NCBI RefSeq assembly: GCF_026151335.1
Contig: NZ_JAMQPP010000001.1
Strand: one strand, 5' to 3'
Origin: Leptospira_A soteropolitanensis
GTDB taxonomy: Bacteria; Spirochaetota; Leptospiria; Leptospirales; Leptospiraceae
Length of the DNA: 64,000 nucleotides
A program made the position numbers and the translations under genes. The notes under the pieces were generated by a model. The model saw nothing but the letters and a program-made list of their open reading frames with translations, was not told the DNA's origin and ran no database searches. Positions 16,414 to 26,541 of the stretch are shown here, in pieces. The stretch's first letter is position 1; every line of letters starts with the position of its first letter.

Positions 16414-17820
16414 TTATATATTTTGTTCCATTCCTAGATAAATACTAAATACACTCATTTGTTTGTTATAAGCGAATTGAAATGGATGGATTTCTTTATT
16501 AGAAAAAACGGCATGTGATAAAGTCCAGTCGGAAGTTTTTCCACCATAAGTTTTTTTAGGAAATCCATACTCACAAGCAATATGAAACGAAGTATCGTTC
16601 CAAGAAATACTTCCTCCCATTGCAAGATGGTGTTCGATACTTGCCCCCAACATCGGACTCACTCCGCTTGCCGGAATGACATTATTACCATAACTATATC
16701 CCATACGGCTCATAAATCGTTCGTTCCATTTGTATTCAAATCCAACTGCCAATATGGTTTGGTTTTTCCAATTCAAGTTGAATTGAAAAGCATTGGCTTC
16801 GACTCCAATCGGTGTTCTCATCCAAACATCTTCCAATCGAAACTTACTTGTGTTAAAACTTTCTGACCAAGGGATATATTTGATATCAAAATCGATGATA
16901 AACTTATCGGTGCGGTATGAAATCCCCGCTACATGTTTGTCAGGCCAAATCATATAACGAGATACTCTTGTTCCAAAGGATCGTTCCGGTGCATAACCGT
17001 CTACTTTCATGGTTCCATCCATAGGCAAAAAATTTCTGGTTGTATAAGAATAAGCAACTCGTATGTTTTCTGTTAAATCATAGGAGACTCCGATTTTTCC
17101 TCCCATTGTATATGCAGAATCACTTTGGTAACGAATTCCACCAGGAATGGTAAGGCTTCTTGTTTCATCTTGGTAGGTTCTTTTTAATTCCATAAACCCA
17201 TATACAAGATCAATTCCTGCTCCAATCGCAAAGTTTCCTTTCTTGTAACCAGCACCAAACGTCGATTTCATGGTCATAAATCTAAAATTTAAATCTTCAA
17301 CTGCATTTGTGTTCTCTCCGATGAAGGGAATATTGATACCAAAGGTTTCATTTAATGTTCTTCCATCAGGAGTATGCCGTTTGATATTTTTAAATTGTCC
17401 ACCGCCACCTCCTTGTGCATAGAGAGCAAATCCAATACTGATATTTTCTGTTACCGGTTTTATGATACCGACATAAGGTAGAACTGCCCTCGGATGTTCT
17501 ATGGTAGAATTTTTGTAAGAACGACTAGGATTTGGATCTGTATATTCATCATTGTATTCGATGGTTGGGAGATGGATAGCAGAACCTAACTCCCATTTGG
17601 TCTTTTTTACTCTCGCTAGGTGGGAGGGATTGGATTCTAAATCCAACACCGATCCACCGACTGCTTGGAAGGCTCCCCCCATCCCCGCTTGTCTTGCTCC
17701 AAAGGCAGGTTGCATGATCCCGTGAAAAGCTTGGAGTTCTGTTTCCCGAAAGCCCGGCTCCAGGATTAGAATTAGAATGAAAGTAGATATGAAAATGCGA
17801 CTCGGAATCATTTGTTTCAA
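16414..17820 (-). CDS. OmpP1/FadL family outer-membrane protein
   Basis: 468 residues with an N-terminal signal and the family's plug motif: 'QPAFGARQAGMGGAFQAVGG' and 'ESNPSHLAR', like the NPA-containing hatch of FadL. The rest alternates beta-strands ('ISIGFALYAQGGGGG', 'IRVAYSYTTRNFLPMDG') and ends in a strand. FadL-type barrels import hydrophobic molecules across the outer membrane. It begins an apparent operon with the cytochrome c'-like gene 11 bp downstream; the link between them is unclear. Confidence 0.88.
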   Translation of the reverse strand: MKQMIPSRIFISTFILILILEPGFRETELQAFHGIMQPAFGARQAGMGGAFQAVGGSVLDLESNPSHLARVKKTKWELGSAIHLPTIEYNDEYTDPNPSRSYKNSTIEHPRAVLPYVGIIKPVTENISIGFALYAQGGGGGQFKNIKRHTPDGRTLNETFGINIPFIGENTNAVEDLNFRFMTMKSTFGAGYKKGNFAIGAGIDLVYGFMELKRTYQDETRSLTIPGGIRYQSDSAYTMGGKIGVSYDLTENIRVAYSYTTRNFLPMDGTMKVDGYAPERSFGTRVSRYMIWPDKHVAGISYRTDKFIIDFDIKYIPWSESFNTSKFRLEDVWMRTPIGVEANAFQFNLNWKNQTILAVGFEYKWNERFMSRMGYSYGNNVIPASGVSPMLGASIEHHLAMGGSISWNDTSFHIACEYGFPKKTYGGKTSDWTLSHAVFSNKEIHPFQFAYNKQMSVFSIYLGMEQNI

Positions 17821-17859
17821 GGAAAAGAGGGAGTCTTGGGTGTCAAGGGGAATAAACGG

Positions 17860-18360
17860 CTAAAAAATGGAGAACCCTCGGGAAACCAAAATGCCAAAAA
17901 TGGCAATGGTTACAGAAACAAGTAGGTTAAACCTTCCAAAAAAAGCAGAAGTTTTTCTATACCGTTCAAAACGTACGGGATCGGATCTGAGATAAGTAAA
18001 AGTTTTAGGTCCGGTGACAAAATCATGATACAAAGAAGATAAAAATAAAACAGTGAACAAACCAATTTTGGTTATAAACATGAAACCAATGTTAGATGCC
18101 CATAGATTCCAATTCATTCCATTTTGAAAAAAACCTTTTAAATATAAAATTCCTATTCCTGAAATGATAAATATAGAAAATAAATAATAAGAAATATTTC
18201 GAAATTGAATCGCTGTGAGTTGTAGTAATCGAAGTTTTTGATCTTTTAGTTCTGGGTTCCGAATGACAGGAATAAAAACGATTACATAAAAAATCATTCC
18301 TCCTACCCAAATCATTGCTGAGAGAACATGAAAGATTAAAAAGAAAAAGTAAAGGAACAT
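17860..18360 (-). CDS. CopD-like membrane protein
   Basis: 166 residues with four membrane helices. The N-terminal 'IFHVLSAMIWVGGMIFYVIV' is the CopD-domain signature (H....W.G), and a second helix pair carries 'FMFITKIGLFTVLFLSSLYHDF'. CopD-type domains are linked to copper uptake or heme-like binding. It lies 39 bp upstream of the FadL-type gene on the same strand, in a block rich in copper and heme proteins. Confidence 0.8.
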   Translation of the reverse strand: MFLYFFFLIFHVLSAMIWVGGMIFYVIVFIPVIRNPELKDQKLRLLQLTAIQFRNISYYLFSIFIISGIGILYLKGFFQNGMNWNLWASNIGFMFITKIGLFTVLFLSSLYHDFVTGPKTFTYLRSDPVRFERYRKTSAFFGRFNLLVSVTIAIFGILVSRGFSIF

Positions 18361-18487
18361 GATAACTTAAAATTAAAAATATGGATCTCTTTGTCGTTTC
18401 CTTTTTTGATTTTAGAAACAATCTAAAATTCTTTCTATATATTTTTCCTTTTGAGAAATGAGGATTCTTTTGGGATGGATTTAGAGT

Positions 18488-19741
18488 GTGTCCCAGATGA
18501 GAAAAATTCCAGAATTATTACTACCTGCAGGAAATTTAGAAAAATTAGAAATTGCTTATCTTTATGGCGCAGATGCCGCTTATTGCGGAGTGCCTCGGTT
18601 TTCGCTGCGTGCGAGAGAAAATGATTTTACGATGGAAAATTTGGAAAAGGGCGTCGCACTCGCAAGGCAACTTGGTAAAAAAATTTATTTTACGGTCAAT
18701 AACATCCCAAGAAATTCAAAACTTCCTTCTTATCCTAAATATTTGGATCAAATGGCAGCATTAAAGCCAGATGCATTGATTATGGCAGATCCAGGACTAA
18801 TTCTCATCACAAAAGAATCTCATCCCGAAATTGACATTCATATATCGGTTCAAACAAACACGATGAATTATGCGGCTGTTAAATTTTGGAAAAAGTTTGG
18901 CGCCACACGTGTGATACTTTCACGTGAAGTTTCTATTTCTGAAATTGCTGAAATTAAAAACCAAGTTCCTGAAATGGAAATTGAAGTTTTTGTTCATGGG
19001 TCGATTTGTATTGCTCATAGTGGTCGATGTTTTATGAGTAACTATTTCAAAAAACGAGATGCCAATCAAGGTTCTTGTAACAATGCATGTCGTGATTTGT
19101 ATAAAGTGTTTGTCACAAATCCCAAACAGAACGATGAACCTATGGAACTCATTACTGATGAAGAAGGAACTTTTTTAATGAATTCGAAAGACTTACGTGC
19201 GATCGAATTCTTGCAAGAGTTATGTGATGCTGGCGTTGATTCTTTGAAAGTAGAAGGTCGAACAAAAAATGATTATTATGTAGGAATGGTGGCTCGTAGT
19301 TACAGGAATACATTAGATAATATTGCACGAGGAGAAGGTTTTGATCGAAAGTGGTTAGAAGAATTGGATAAAGTTTCTTCTCGGAAATATTTTTCTGGTT
19401 TTTTAAGTCGTGGGATGGAAGACAAAATTCCTGAAGAGGAAAGGGACTTTCAAAACAATGAATTTGGCACTAGTTTGCATATGAGTCAAAAGTATGCAGG
19501 TTTAGTAAAAGAATATAAACCGGATACAAAACGTATTGTGATTGAAGTTAAAAATAAAATCCAAAAAGGCGATTTGATGGAAGTCATCACTGCCATTGAT
19601 TCTAACCCTACAACCTTCACCGTTGACCAAATTTTTTATAAACAAAATCCAGTAGAAGTGATTAGCGGTGGGATGGGAACTGTGGAGTTGGAAGTTCCTT
19701 TTGCCATTCCTTCGAAGTCGTTTTTAAGCAAAAAAATATAA
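18488..19741 (+). CDS. Peptidase U32 family protein, TrhP (YegQ)-like
   Basis: 417 residues. The U32 signature is present as 'EVFVHGSICIAHSGRCFMSN' followed by 'GSCNNACRD', with cysteines that in the tRNA-hydroxylating members bind an iron-sulphur cluster. N-terminal 'PELLLPAGNLEKLEIAYLYG' and 'YCGVPRFSLRA' are also typical. The closest known functional group is TrhP, needed for 5-hydroxyuridine formation at the tRNA wobble base; that is a family-level inference. Two starts are possible, GTG at 18488 or ATG at 18497, and the sequence does not clearly decide between them. Confidence 0.9.
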   Translation: MSQMRKIPELLLPAGNLEKLEIAYLYGADAAYCGVPRFSLRARENDFTMENLEKGVALARQLGKKIYFTVNNIPRNSKLPSYPKYLDQMAALKPDALIMADPGLILITKESHPEIDIHISVQTNTMNYAAVKFWKKFGATRVILSREVSISEIAEIKNQVPEMEIEVFVHGSICIAHSGRCFMSNYFKKRDANQGSCNNACRDLYKVFVTNPKQNDEPMELITDEEGTFLMNSKDLRAIEFLQELCDAGVDSLKVEGRTKNDYYVGMVARSYRNTLDNIARGEGFDRKWLEELDKVSSRKYFSGFLSRGMEDKIPEEERDFQNNEFGTSLHMSQKYAGLVKEYKPDTKRIVIEVKNKIQKGDLMEVITAIDSNPTTFTVDQIFYKQNPVEVISGGMGTVELEVPFAIPSKSFLSKKI

Positions 19742-19828
19742 GGATCTTTTGGTGTTGGACTTGCCCTAAACATGAGAAACTTTTCAGTGAGAACTGTTAA
19801 GTGTAAATAGAAACAAGTAGGGTCTTAC

Positions 19829-20695
19829 GTGAAAAAATTGATTAAATTGATGATCTTCATTTCTTTTGCCTTTCTTTTACAGTGTGGCAAGGAATCAAAC
19901 GGAGAAACTTCTGCACCCGCGGAAGCAGAATTGCGTTCTATGGACATGCCAATGGAGAAAAAAATGGCTCCTGGTTCTTCAAGTTCGCAAGAAGCCATAG
20001 AACCTCCGTCAGTTGAAAATCAACTCGGACAGGTATTTGTTCCCATCCAAAACACCTCAGAGCGATTACTCGAATACCAAGTTCAATTAAGTTACCAAAC
20101 TCAGGATTTGATTAAAACTAGAAAAGACATCCTTGGTTTTATCACAAAGTATGGTTATATCGAAAGCAGTTCCGCAGTTAATACAGATGCACCATTTATG
20201 AGTTTGCGAATTCATATAAGGTCAGAAAAATTATATGAGGCTTTGATTGAATTAGATACATATGGAGTGTTACTCAGTGAAGATATAGCAACTGTGGACC
20301 ATACAGAAGGAATGGTTTGGCAAAAGATCAAATCAAACCGTGAAAAAATTCGTTTAACACGACGAACGAGTGCAAACAATCAAACATCCGCAAATTCTAA
20401 AAATTGGCAGGCGATTGAAGAAGCTGTAACAGATAGTGAAAACAATTTGGATCATGCAGAACACGAAATTTGGAAAATAAAGGACAAAGTCAAATGGGCC
20501 ACGTTGAGTATCAATTTTTCAAGTCCGATTCCTCCAGATAAAATTCAAGTTCCTACATATAGAAATGCTTTTGTTGGGATTTTGAACGTATTTTTAGAGT
20601 TAACCTACTATTTGATTTGGATGATTCCCTTTCTTTTGGTGGCAGTGGTTATCTATTTTCCCATAAAAAAAATTTACAAAAAGTTCCAGAAGTAA
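19829..20695 (+). CDS. DUF4349 domain lipoprotein
   Basis: 288 residues starting at GTG. The signal peptide ends in 'FLLQCGKES' (lipobox Cys19). A Ser/Glu-rich linker leads to a DUF4349 domain from about residue 75: 'YQVQLSYQTQDLIKTRKDI', 'GYIESSSA', 'LRIHIRSEKLYEAL', a coiled-coil with 'DSENNLDHAEHEIW', and 'WATLSINF'. A C-terminal transmembrane helix (about residues 255-278) and a basic tail follow. The family occurs widely in envelopes but its function is not established. It appears to be a single gene. Confidence 0.88.
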   Translation: MKKLIKLMIFISFAFLLQCGKESNGETSAPAEAELRSMDMPMEKKMAPGSSSSQEAIEPPSVENQLGQVFVPIQNTSERLLEYQVQLSYQTQDLIKTRKDILGFITKYGYIESSSAVNTDAPFMSLRIHIRSEKLYEALIELDTYGVLLSEDIATVDHTEGMVWQKIKSNREKIRLTRRTSANNQTSANSKNWQAIEEAVTDSENNLDHAEHEIWKIKDKVKWATLSINFSSPIPPDKIQVPTYRNAFVGILNVFLELTYYLIWMIPFLLVAVVIYFPIKKIYKKFQK

Positions 20696-20739
20696 AAATG
20701 GCTTTGTAAATCATTTTATTTATTAATTGTTACTTTAGA

Positions 20740-21168
20740 TTATTTATCACAACTTCCGGAAGAGAGATTAAATTCTTTTTTCTCTTCTGGATCTATAATT
20801 GATTTTCCATAATTACTTTGGAGTTTGAAGCAACTCATCCTGTTTTGTATTCCTTCTTTTTGAAAACAATCACAAACAGCCGATACTTTTTCTTGTGTTG
20901 TAAGATTTGTATTAATTTCTTTTGATCCAGCTAATTCTTGTTCGCACTTCTGTATGTAAGATAGATACAAGTCATAAGATTTGGATCCTTTTTTTAGGGT
21001 TGAAACATGCGTTTCTCTAAGGGTCAAACATTCCTTTTTATTTGATTCGTTTTGTGGTGTTTTTCCATTTTTTAGACAATCGCAAAGTGCTTTCGCCTTG
21101 GATTCAGGATTTGCAATCAAAGAAGTTTCAATTAAGAATAATAAAAAAATGATAGTTTGTTTTTTCAT
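20740..21168 (-). CDS. Hypothetical exported protein with two CDC repeats
   Basis: 142 residues with a signal peptide ('FLLFLIETSLIANPES'). Two similar units follow: 'KALCDCLKNG....KKECLTLRE' and 'SAVCDCFQKE....MSCFKLQ', each with a Cys-Asp-Cys and one later cysteine, probably small disulphide-bonded helical modules. I do not recognise a named family. It stands alone between two convergently or divergently placed genes. Confidence 0.7.
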   Translation of the reverse strand: MKKQTIIFLLFLIETSLIANPESKAKALCDCLKNGKTPQNESNKKECLTLRETHVSTLKKGSKSYDLYLSYIQKCEQELAGSKEINTNLTTQEKVSAVCDCFQKEGIQNRMSCFKLQSNYGKSIIDPEEKKEFNLSSGSCDK

Positions 21169-21246
21169 TCCAGTGATTGTAATTTATTAAATGAAATGTC
21201 AATTAGGATTGTAGTTTTCCAATTAGAGAACAAGATTCTTTTCTAA

Positions 21247-21290
21247 ATACAAAGATCCATTTCACAATGGAATAGGATGGATCTTTGTAT
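21247..21290 (-). terminator. Terminator-like hairpin after the STAS-like gene
   Basis: 14-bp perfect arms (ATACAAAGATCCAT / ATGGATCTTTGTAT) with a 16-nt loop, 15 bp past the stop of the minus-strand gene. No long U-tract follows. Confidence 0.55.
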
Positions 21291-21304
21291 TACCTTTTTA
21301 TAAG

Positions 21305-21763
21305 TTAAAGTGTAGACACCGGATAACTACGGATCCATTTTTCCGATTTTTCTGGATCATCATAAAAATGTTCTGATGTCCTTCCGAATCTGCGTTCATA
21401 TTCATTGATTTTATAACTATCATGATGGCAATGAACAGCGGCTAGGCACTCCATCCCGTTTTCAGATGTTAGCTTTAAATCTTTTGCTTCTTCGAATAAA
21501 TCTAAATATCCAATCCGCCAATTGTATTTGCTTAAGAGAAGTGGGATGATGTCCCGGTAGGCTTTGTGCGCAGAGACGGAAGTAGGATTGAGTCCATAAA
21601 GGTTGACAAAGATTTTAAATTTTGCTCCGGCTGGAATTGAAGAGAAGGTTTTTTCTAAACTTTGTTTCCATTCAGAAACTTCTGCTTCAGATATGGCCCC
21701 AGAAATGCGGGTTATGACTAAGTTGGAATCCTTTTCCCATTTAGTATAGATTTCATTTTTCAT
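21305..21763 (-). CDS. Hypothetical STAS/SpoIIAA-like cytoplasmic protein
   Basis: 152 residues, no signal. The pattern of alternating strands and helices ('LVITRISGAISEAEVSEW', 'KFKIFVNLYGLNPTS', 'RIGYLDLFEEAKDL') resembles STAS/SpoIIAA-like folds, which mediate protein contacts. It has two adjacent histidines and a Cys in 'AAVHCHHDSY' that could bind metal. The fold call is tentative. Confidence 0.65.
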   Translation of the reverse strand: MKNEIYTKWEKDSNLVITRISGAISEAEVSEWKQSLEKTFSSIPAGAKFKIFVNLYGLNPTSVSAHKAYRDIIPLLLSKYNWRIGYLDLFEEAKDLKLTSENGMECLAAVHCHHDSYKINEYERRFGRTSEHFYDDPEKSEKWIRSYPVSTL

Positions 21764-21943
21764 ATTTCTTGGACTTGAGGACTTACCCTTATGTTTTGAA
21801 AAAAGGATTTTTCTTTAGAATCGTTCTAGGTAGATTGCCAAAAATCAAAGATTTCAAACTCTGTACAAAAAGCATGGGATTATGGTCTTTCCGTATATTT
21901 TGATATACTAAACCATCTTCAGCACAAATCCAGAGGAAATTTT

Positions 21944-23938
21944 ATGCAGCGTAATTCGATTAAATTCATTTTGTTACTGAGTGGTGCATCCATTCTATTG
22001 GTTATCAGTTGTCTGGTTGGAACTGTTGCCTATTATTTTGGACAAAAAAAAATACAAGAAGCTTATGTCGGACAAATGCAAGGGACTGTTGCCATTGTTG
22101 GCCAATCAATAAGTGACTTTTTTCAAAGTCACGTCAATGTAATTAAAACTGTTGCAAAAGACCAAAGGACGATAGCTTCTATCAAAACAGGAAAACCTCT
22201 TGCACAATCATATTACAAAGAGCTTACCGACCTCTATAAAGTTTACGAAAATATTTATACTCATACTTATGATAATGATCCTCGTGTCGTAACTGATGCA
22301 ACTGGTAAAGCTATCGGATGGAAAATGAAACCGGCAGATATGGATCCTGCCGAACTGAAAGCTGGTAAAGAAAAAAGACATTTTATTGGAAAACCACTTT
22401 TAAATCCACTTACAAACAATCCTGTCTCAACAATTACTTACCCAGTTTATGAAAATGAAAAGTTAATTGGAAATTCAGGAATTGCACTTTCATTAACCGA
22501 TCTAACGGATTTAGTAATTAATAAAATTAAAATTGGTCGCGATGGTTATGTGTTAATTGCTACGACTGAAGGACTCCTAATTGCATTAAAGGATAAATCT
22601 CAAATATTAAAGTATGATTTTTCGAAAGATGAATCAGGCGCACGTATGTTAGCATTAAAAAAAGGTGAAGTACTCGAATTTGATTATTTAGAGAAACCTC
22701 ATATTGCTGTAAGTTATCCATTAAAAGAATGGGGAGTAGTTATACTTGCCATCCAACCAAAAGCAGAAATTAAAGAAGCACTTTTCGATTTAATGACGAC
22801 CATAGTGGTTTCGTCAATTTTCATTGCATTGGTATCAATTTGGCTATTGTATGTATTGCTTAGCAAACGATTGAATCCATTGGAAGATGTTAGTGGAATA
22901 TTTAAAGCTATGGCTGAAGGAGATTTAACTTCTTCCATTAAAGTTATTTATGATGATGAAATTGGGAGGATGGGCAACGGACTCAATGCTTTTATTGCAA
23001 GTTTAAGAAAATCTTTTGAAGAAATCCAAAGGATAACGATGGAATTGGCTTCTGCATCAGAACAACTTACTTCATCTTCCAATAATTTTGCAACTGGCGC
23101 TCAGTCAACAGCAGCTTCTTCAGAAGAAATGTCCGCTACCGTTGAAGAAATGTCAGCTGGTATGGAATACATCGCTGCTTCAACAGAAAGGCAGTTTGGA
23201 AACTTCACAAACTTTCATTCCAAAATTCGCGAATTGTCTGAAAGTATTCGTAAAATTGGCTCAGAAATAGAAAGCACTTTGAAGTTAGCAGAATCTATTT
23301 CCAACCAGGCCAAAAAAGGCGAAGAGTCAATTCAAGGAATGAGTCAAATGATCGAGAATATCCTTCATTCCTCAGGAGAGATGACAGCCATCATTCAGAT
23401 CATCAACGAGATTTCCGACCAAACACAACTATTGGCTTTGAATGCTGCGATTGAAGCGGCAAGAGCAGGTGAGGCGGGAAGAGGGTTTGCTGTGGTTGCT
23501 GATGAAATTTCTAAACTCTCAGAAAAAACGGCTTCATCCATTAAATCCATTGCTACAATGATTACAAAGAACAATAAAGAATTAGATTCAGGTGCCAACG
23601 CCATTCGTTCTTCTGCTGAGATTTTACGTAATATCATCCAAAATGTAGAAACAGTAAACTCAGCAATGAATAAACTATATTCAATTACATCCGCACAAGA
23701 ATCTATTAAACGAGAAGTAGATGAAGGTGCAGAACTAATGGGGCAGGATGCAGAATCGATTAAACTCTCCACGAACGAACAGAAAAGAGCAGTGAGAGAA
23801 ATTTCTGAAGTCATCATTCAGATCAACGAACACACGTTAAGTACTGCTTCTGGTTCAGAAGAAATGTCCTCTTCTGCGCAAAATTTAGCATCTACTGCAG
23901 AAATTTTAAAAGGAATCACTGACCGATTTAAGTTATAA
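21944..23938 (+). CDS. Methyl-accepting chemotaxis protein with Cache sensor
   Basis: 664 residues. One membrane helix (about 8-30), a periplasmic double-Cache-type sensor with 'GRDGYVLIATTEGLLIAL', a second helix near 285-305, a HAMP domain, and a cytoplasmic coiled-coil whose tip is 'LLALNAAIEAARAGEAGRGF' near residue 495. Such receptors bind small ligands outside and control CheA. No che genes are adjacent. 'EEMSA/EEMSS' segments near each end of the coil are probable methylation regions. Confidence 0.96.
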   Translation: MQRNSIKFILLLSGASILLVISCLVGTVAYYFGQKKIQEAYVGQMQGTVAIVGQSISDFFQSHVNVIKTVAKDQRTIASIKTGKPLAQSYYKELTDLYKVYENIYTHTYDNDPRVVTDATGKAIGWKMKPADMDPAELKAGKEKRHFIGKPLLNPLTNNPVSTITYPVYENEKLIGNSGIALSLTDLTDLVINKIKIGRDGYVLIATTEGLLIALKDKSQILKYDFSKDESGARMLALKKGEVLEFDYLEKPHIAVSYPLKEWGVVILAIQPKAEIKEALFDLMTTIVVSSIFIALVSIWLLYVLLSKRLNPLEDVSGIFKAMAEGDLTSSIKVIYDDEIGRMGNGLNAFIASLRKSFEEIQRITMELASASEQLTSSSNNFATGAQSTAASSEEMSATVEEMSAGMEYIAASTERQFGNFTNFHSKIRELSESIRKIGSEIESTLKLAESISNQAKKGEESIQGMSQMIENILHSSGEMTAIIQIINEISDQTQLLALNAAIEAARAGEAGRGFAVVADEISKLSEKTASSIKSIATMITKNNKELDSGANAIRSSAEILRNIIQNVETVNSAMNKLYSITSAQESIKREVDEGAELMGQDAESIKLSTNEQKRAVREISEVIIQINEHTLSTASGSEEMSSSAQNLASTAEILKGITDRFKL

Positions 23939-24005
23939 AAAATAGTTCGACAGAGAATCAAAATTTGCCATAGTATTTTTACCAAGTAGTCGTTTAGGGG
24001 ATTCT

Positions 24006-25862
24006 ATGGCTAATTTCCATAAAGTTTTAGTCTTTTTCTTTGCGTTTGTTTTTTTCTTCCAATGTTTCGGCACTCGCCGGCCCATCGATCCTTCTTATAT
24101 TGATCCGCAAGGAAATCTGCGAGATGCAGTCGTTGGGAAAAAGTTTATGGTGGCTACAGGCAATCCGCTTGCTACGAAGGCTGCTATCAAAGTATTGGAA
24201 AGTGGTGGCAATGCAGTCGATGCAGCAGTGGCAGCATTGCTTGTGTTAAACGTAACTAATGGAGAAGCCGCAAGTTTTCCATCGGTAGCTCCTACCTTAA
24301 TATATGATCAAAAAACGGGACAAGTAAAAAGTTATATAGGAGCTGGTACGGCCCCAAAAAAAGCAAACATCGATTGGTTTAAAGAGAATGGATACGATGT
24401 GATGCCTAAAAATTCCATTTTAAGTCAATTATTGCCAGCTTCTCCAGATGTCATCGTACGTTTGTTACAAGATCATGGAACAAAATCGTTTTCTGAATTA
24501 GTGCAACCTGCGATCGTTGCTGCTGAAGTTGGGTTTCCTGCCAATCGCATCCTTGTCAAAAACTTAGACTTACCATTTTATAAACGTTTAGGTTTTACCA
24601 TTATCATGCCGTATAATTCCGAAGTGTATTTGGAAAAAAAATGGTGGTATGGCATTCGAGAAGGTGAATTAACCAAACGTTTGGATCTTGCGAAAACTTG
24701 GCGATCTATGGCGAATGAAGAAGTTATATCTCTCAAAAAAGGAAAGACCAGAAAACAAGCTTTGGAGTCAGTAAGAGATTATTTTTACAAAGGACCGATC
24801 TCTGATGCAATCGTTAAATTACATACAGAAAAAAATGGATTATTCACGAAGGAAGATTTAGCAAATTATTCGGGTGGTTGGGAGAAACCAGTTTCTGGTG
24901 AGTTTGGAGAATATAAAATTTTATCCAACCAAACTTGGACTCAAGGCCCAGTAGTTCCTATGGTTTTGCAACTGTTAGATGGTATAAACCTAAAAGCTCT
25001 GGGCCATAATTCACCTGAATACATTCATACTGTATCACAAGCGATTGAACTTGTTGTTGCAGATAGAGAAAAATACTTTGGAGATCCGAAATTTTTAGAT
25101 GTTCCTTTGGAAGGTTTATTATCTAAAAAGTATGCAAGCCTAAGACGGAAGTTAATTCAAAAAGATGCCTTTGGAGCAACTCCCCCTTTTGGGAATCCTT
25201 GGACGTTTGATTCTAAGAAAACAACCTCTTCCAATAACCAATCCTATGAAACCAAAGACCAGGATGTTAGTGAAATCAAGTATGGAAAAGATACAACTTA
25301 TTTGAGCATCATAGATGCGGAAGGTAACGCAGTTTCTCTTACTCCAAGTGATTTTCCTCAATCACCAATGGTTCCTGGTACAGGATTAACATTGGGTATA
25401 CGAATGACTCAGTTCCGATTGGATCCAAACCATCCATCTGCTCTAGCCCCTGGCAAACGACCAAGAATCACTCCTAACCCAGGTATGGTTTTAAAAAAGG
25501 GAAAGTTATGGATGAGTTTTGGAACTCCGGGAGGAGATGTTCAAAGCCAAGCTATGATCCAATTCTTTTTGAATATCATAGTTTTTGGAATGGATCCGCA
25601 AAAAGCAGTGGAAGCACCTAGATTTCGTTCGGTGAACTGGCCGGATAGTTTTTCGCCACATACATACAGACCTGGCGGAATTGAATTAGAAGAAACGCTA
25701 TATACTTCCGTTTCTGATTCTCTGAGAGCAAAAGGATATAAAGTTTATAAAAAAGGTCATTTAGACAATGATTTCGGTGCAGTATGTGCAGTGTTAAATG
25801 ATGAAAAAAAACTAATTGGTGTGGCAGATCCTAGAGAAGAGTCTTGGGCAGAAGGAAAATAG
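24006..25862 (+). CDS. Gamma-glutamyltransferase family lipoprotein
   Basis: 618 residues with a signal and lipobox ('FFFQCFGTR'). The Ntn-hydrolase features of gamma-glutamyltransferase are present: 'GGNAVDAAVAALLVLNVTN' in the large part, the autoprocessing/catalytic Thr in 'GKDTTYLSIID' near residue 431, and 'PRITPNPGMVLKKGKLWMSF' with 'GTPGGD' in the small part. These enzymes cleave gamma-glutamyl bonds of glutathione-like peptides or act on cephalosporin-type substrates. It ends 10 bp before creB and may be co-transcribed. Confidence 0.9.
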   Translation: MANFHKVLVFFFAFVFFFQCFGTRRPIDPSYIDPQGNLRDAVVGKKFMVATGNPLATKAAIKVLESGGNAVDAAVAALLVLNVTNGEAASFPSVAPTLIYDQKTGQVKSYIGAGTAPKKANIDWFKENGYDVMPKNSILSQLLPASPDVIVRLLQDHGTKSFSELVQPAIVAAEVGFPANRILVKNLDLPFYKRLGFTIIMPYNSEVYLEKKWWYGIREGELTKRLDLAKTWRSMANEEVISLKKGKTRKQALESVRDYFYKGPISDAIVKLHTEKNGLFTKEDLANYSGGWEKPVSGEFGEYKILSNQTWTQGPVVPMVLQLLDGINLKALGHNSPEYIHTVSQAIELVVADREKYFGDPKFLDVPLEGLLSKKYASLRRKLIQKDAFGATPPFGNPWTFDSKKTTSSNNQSYETKDQDVSEIKYGKDTTYLSIIDAEGNAVSLTPSDFPQSPMVPGTGLTLGIRMTQFRLDPNHPSALAPGKRPRITPNPGMVLKKGKLWMSFGTPGGDVQSQAMIQFFLNIIVFGMDPQKAVEAPRFRSVNWPDSFSPHTYRPGGIELEETLYTSVSDSLRAKGYKVYKKGHLDNDFGAVCAVLNDEKKLIGVADPREESWAEGK

Positions 25863-25872
25863 TTTTTAAATA

Positions 25873-26541
25873 ATGACAAAAATACTTCTGATCGAAGATG
25901 AACCAGGAATTCAGGAAACCATTCAAATAACATTGGAGTCAGAAGGGTTTTTTGTAACTCTCGCTTCCACTGGAAAACAAGGAATACAACTACTTTCAAA
26001 GGATCTATCTTTAATAATCCTAGATATTGGATTACCTGACCAAAATGGATTTGAAGTATTAAAAGAAATTCGGAAAAGACAGCAAACTCCTGTTATATTT
26101 TTAACTGCAAGAAATACAGAGATTGATAAAGTATTGGGTTTGGAGATTGGAGCAGACGATTACATTGTTAAACCTTTCAGTCCCAGAGAGCTTTTGGCAA
26201 GGATACGCGCTATTTTTCGAAGGACGATTATACCACAATCGATAGAAGAATCTAAATTTAGCATTTCATTGGACAAGAAGTTAGTTTATTTGAATGGAAA
26301 AACATTAAACCTTTCTCCTTATGAGTACAAAACGTTGGAGTTGTTTTTTAGGTGGCCCGGTCGAATTTTTACTAGAGAAGAAATAATGGACAGTGTTTGG
26401 ACAGAACCAGAAGATAGTTTCGATCGCGCAGTAGACACTGTAATTAAAAACATCCGTGCTAGGATTAAGGAATTGGAACCAGACTTCGATCCCATTGAAA
26501 CACGAAGGGGACAAGGGTATGGGTTAAAGGAAAAGATATGA
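25873..26541 (+). CDS. creB: CreB-like response regulator
   Basis: 222 residues: receiver domain with phosphoacceptor D51 ('LIILDIGLPDQNG') and switch Lys in 'DYIVKPFSPREL', then an OmpR/PhoB winged helix ('PYEYKTLELFFRWPGRIFTREEIM', 'RRGQGYGLK'). Its stop overlaps the creC start (ATGA). CreB identity is based on synteny with a CreC-type kinase and CreD, the hallmark trio. CreB controls envelope and beta-lactam response genes in other bacteria. Confidence 0.9.
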   Translation: MTKILLIEDEPGIQETIQITLESEGFFVTLASTGKQGIQLLSKDLSLIILDIGLPDQNGFEVLKEIRKRQQTPVIFLTARNTEIDKVLGLEIGADDYIVKPFSPRELLARIRAIFRRTIIPQSIEESKFSISLDKKLVYLNGKTLNLSPYEYKTLELFFRWPGRIFTREEIMDSVWTEPEDSFDRAVDTVIKNIRARIKELEPDFDPIETRRGQGYGLKEKI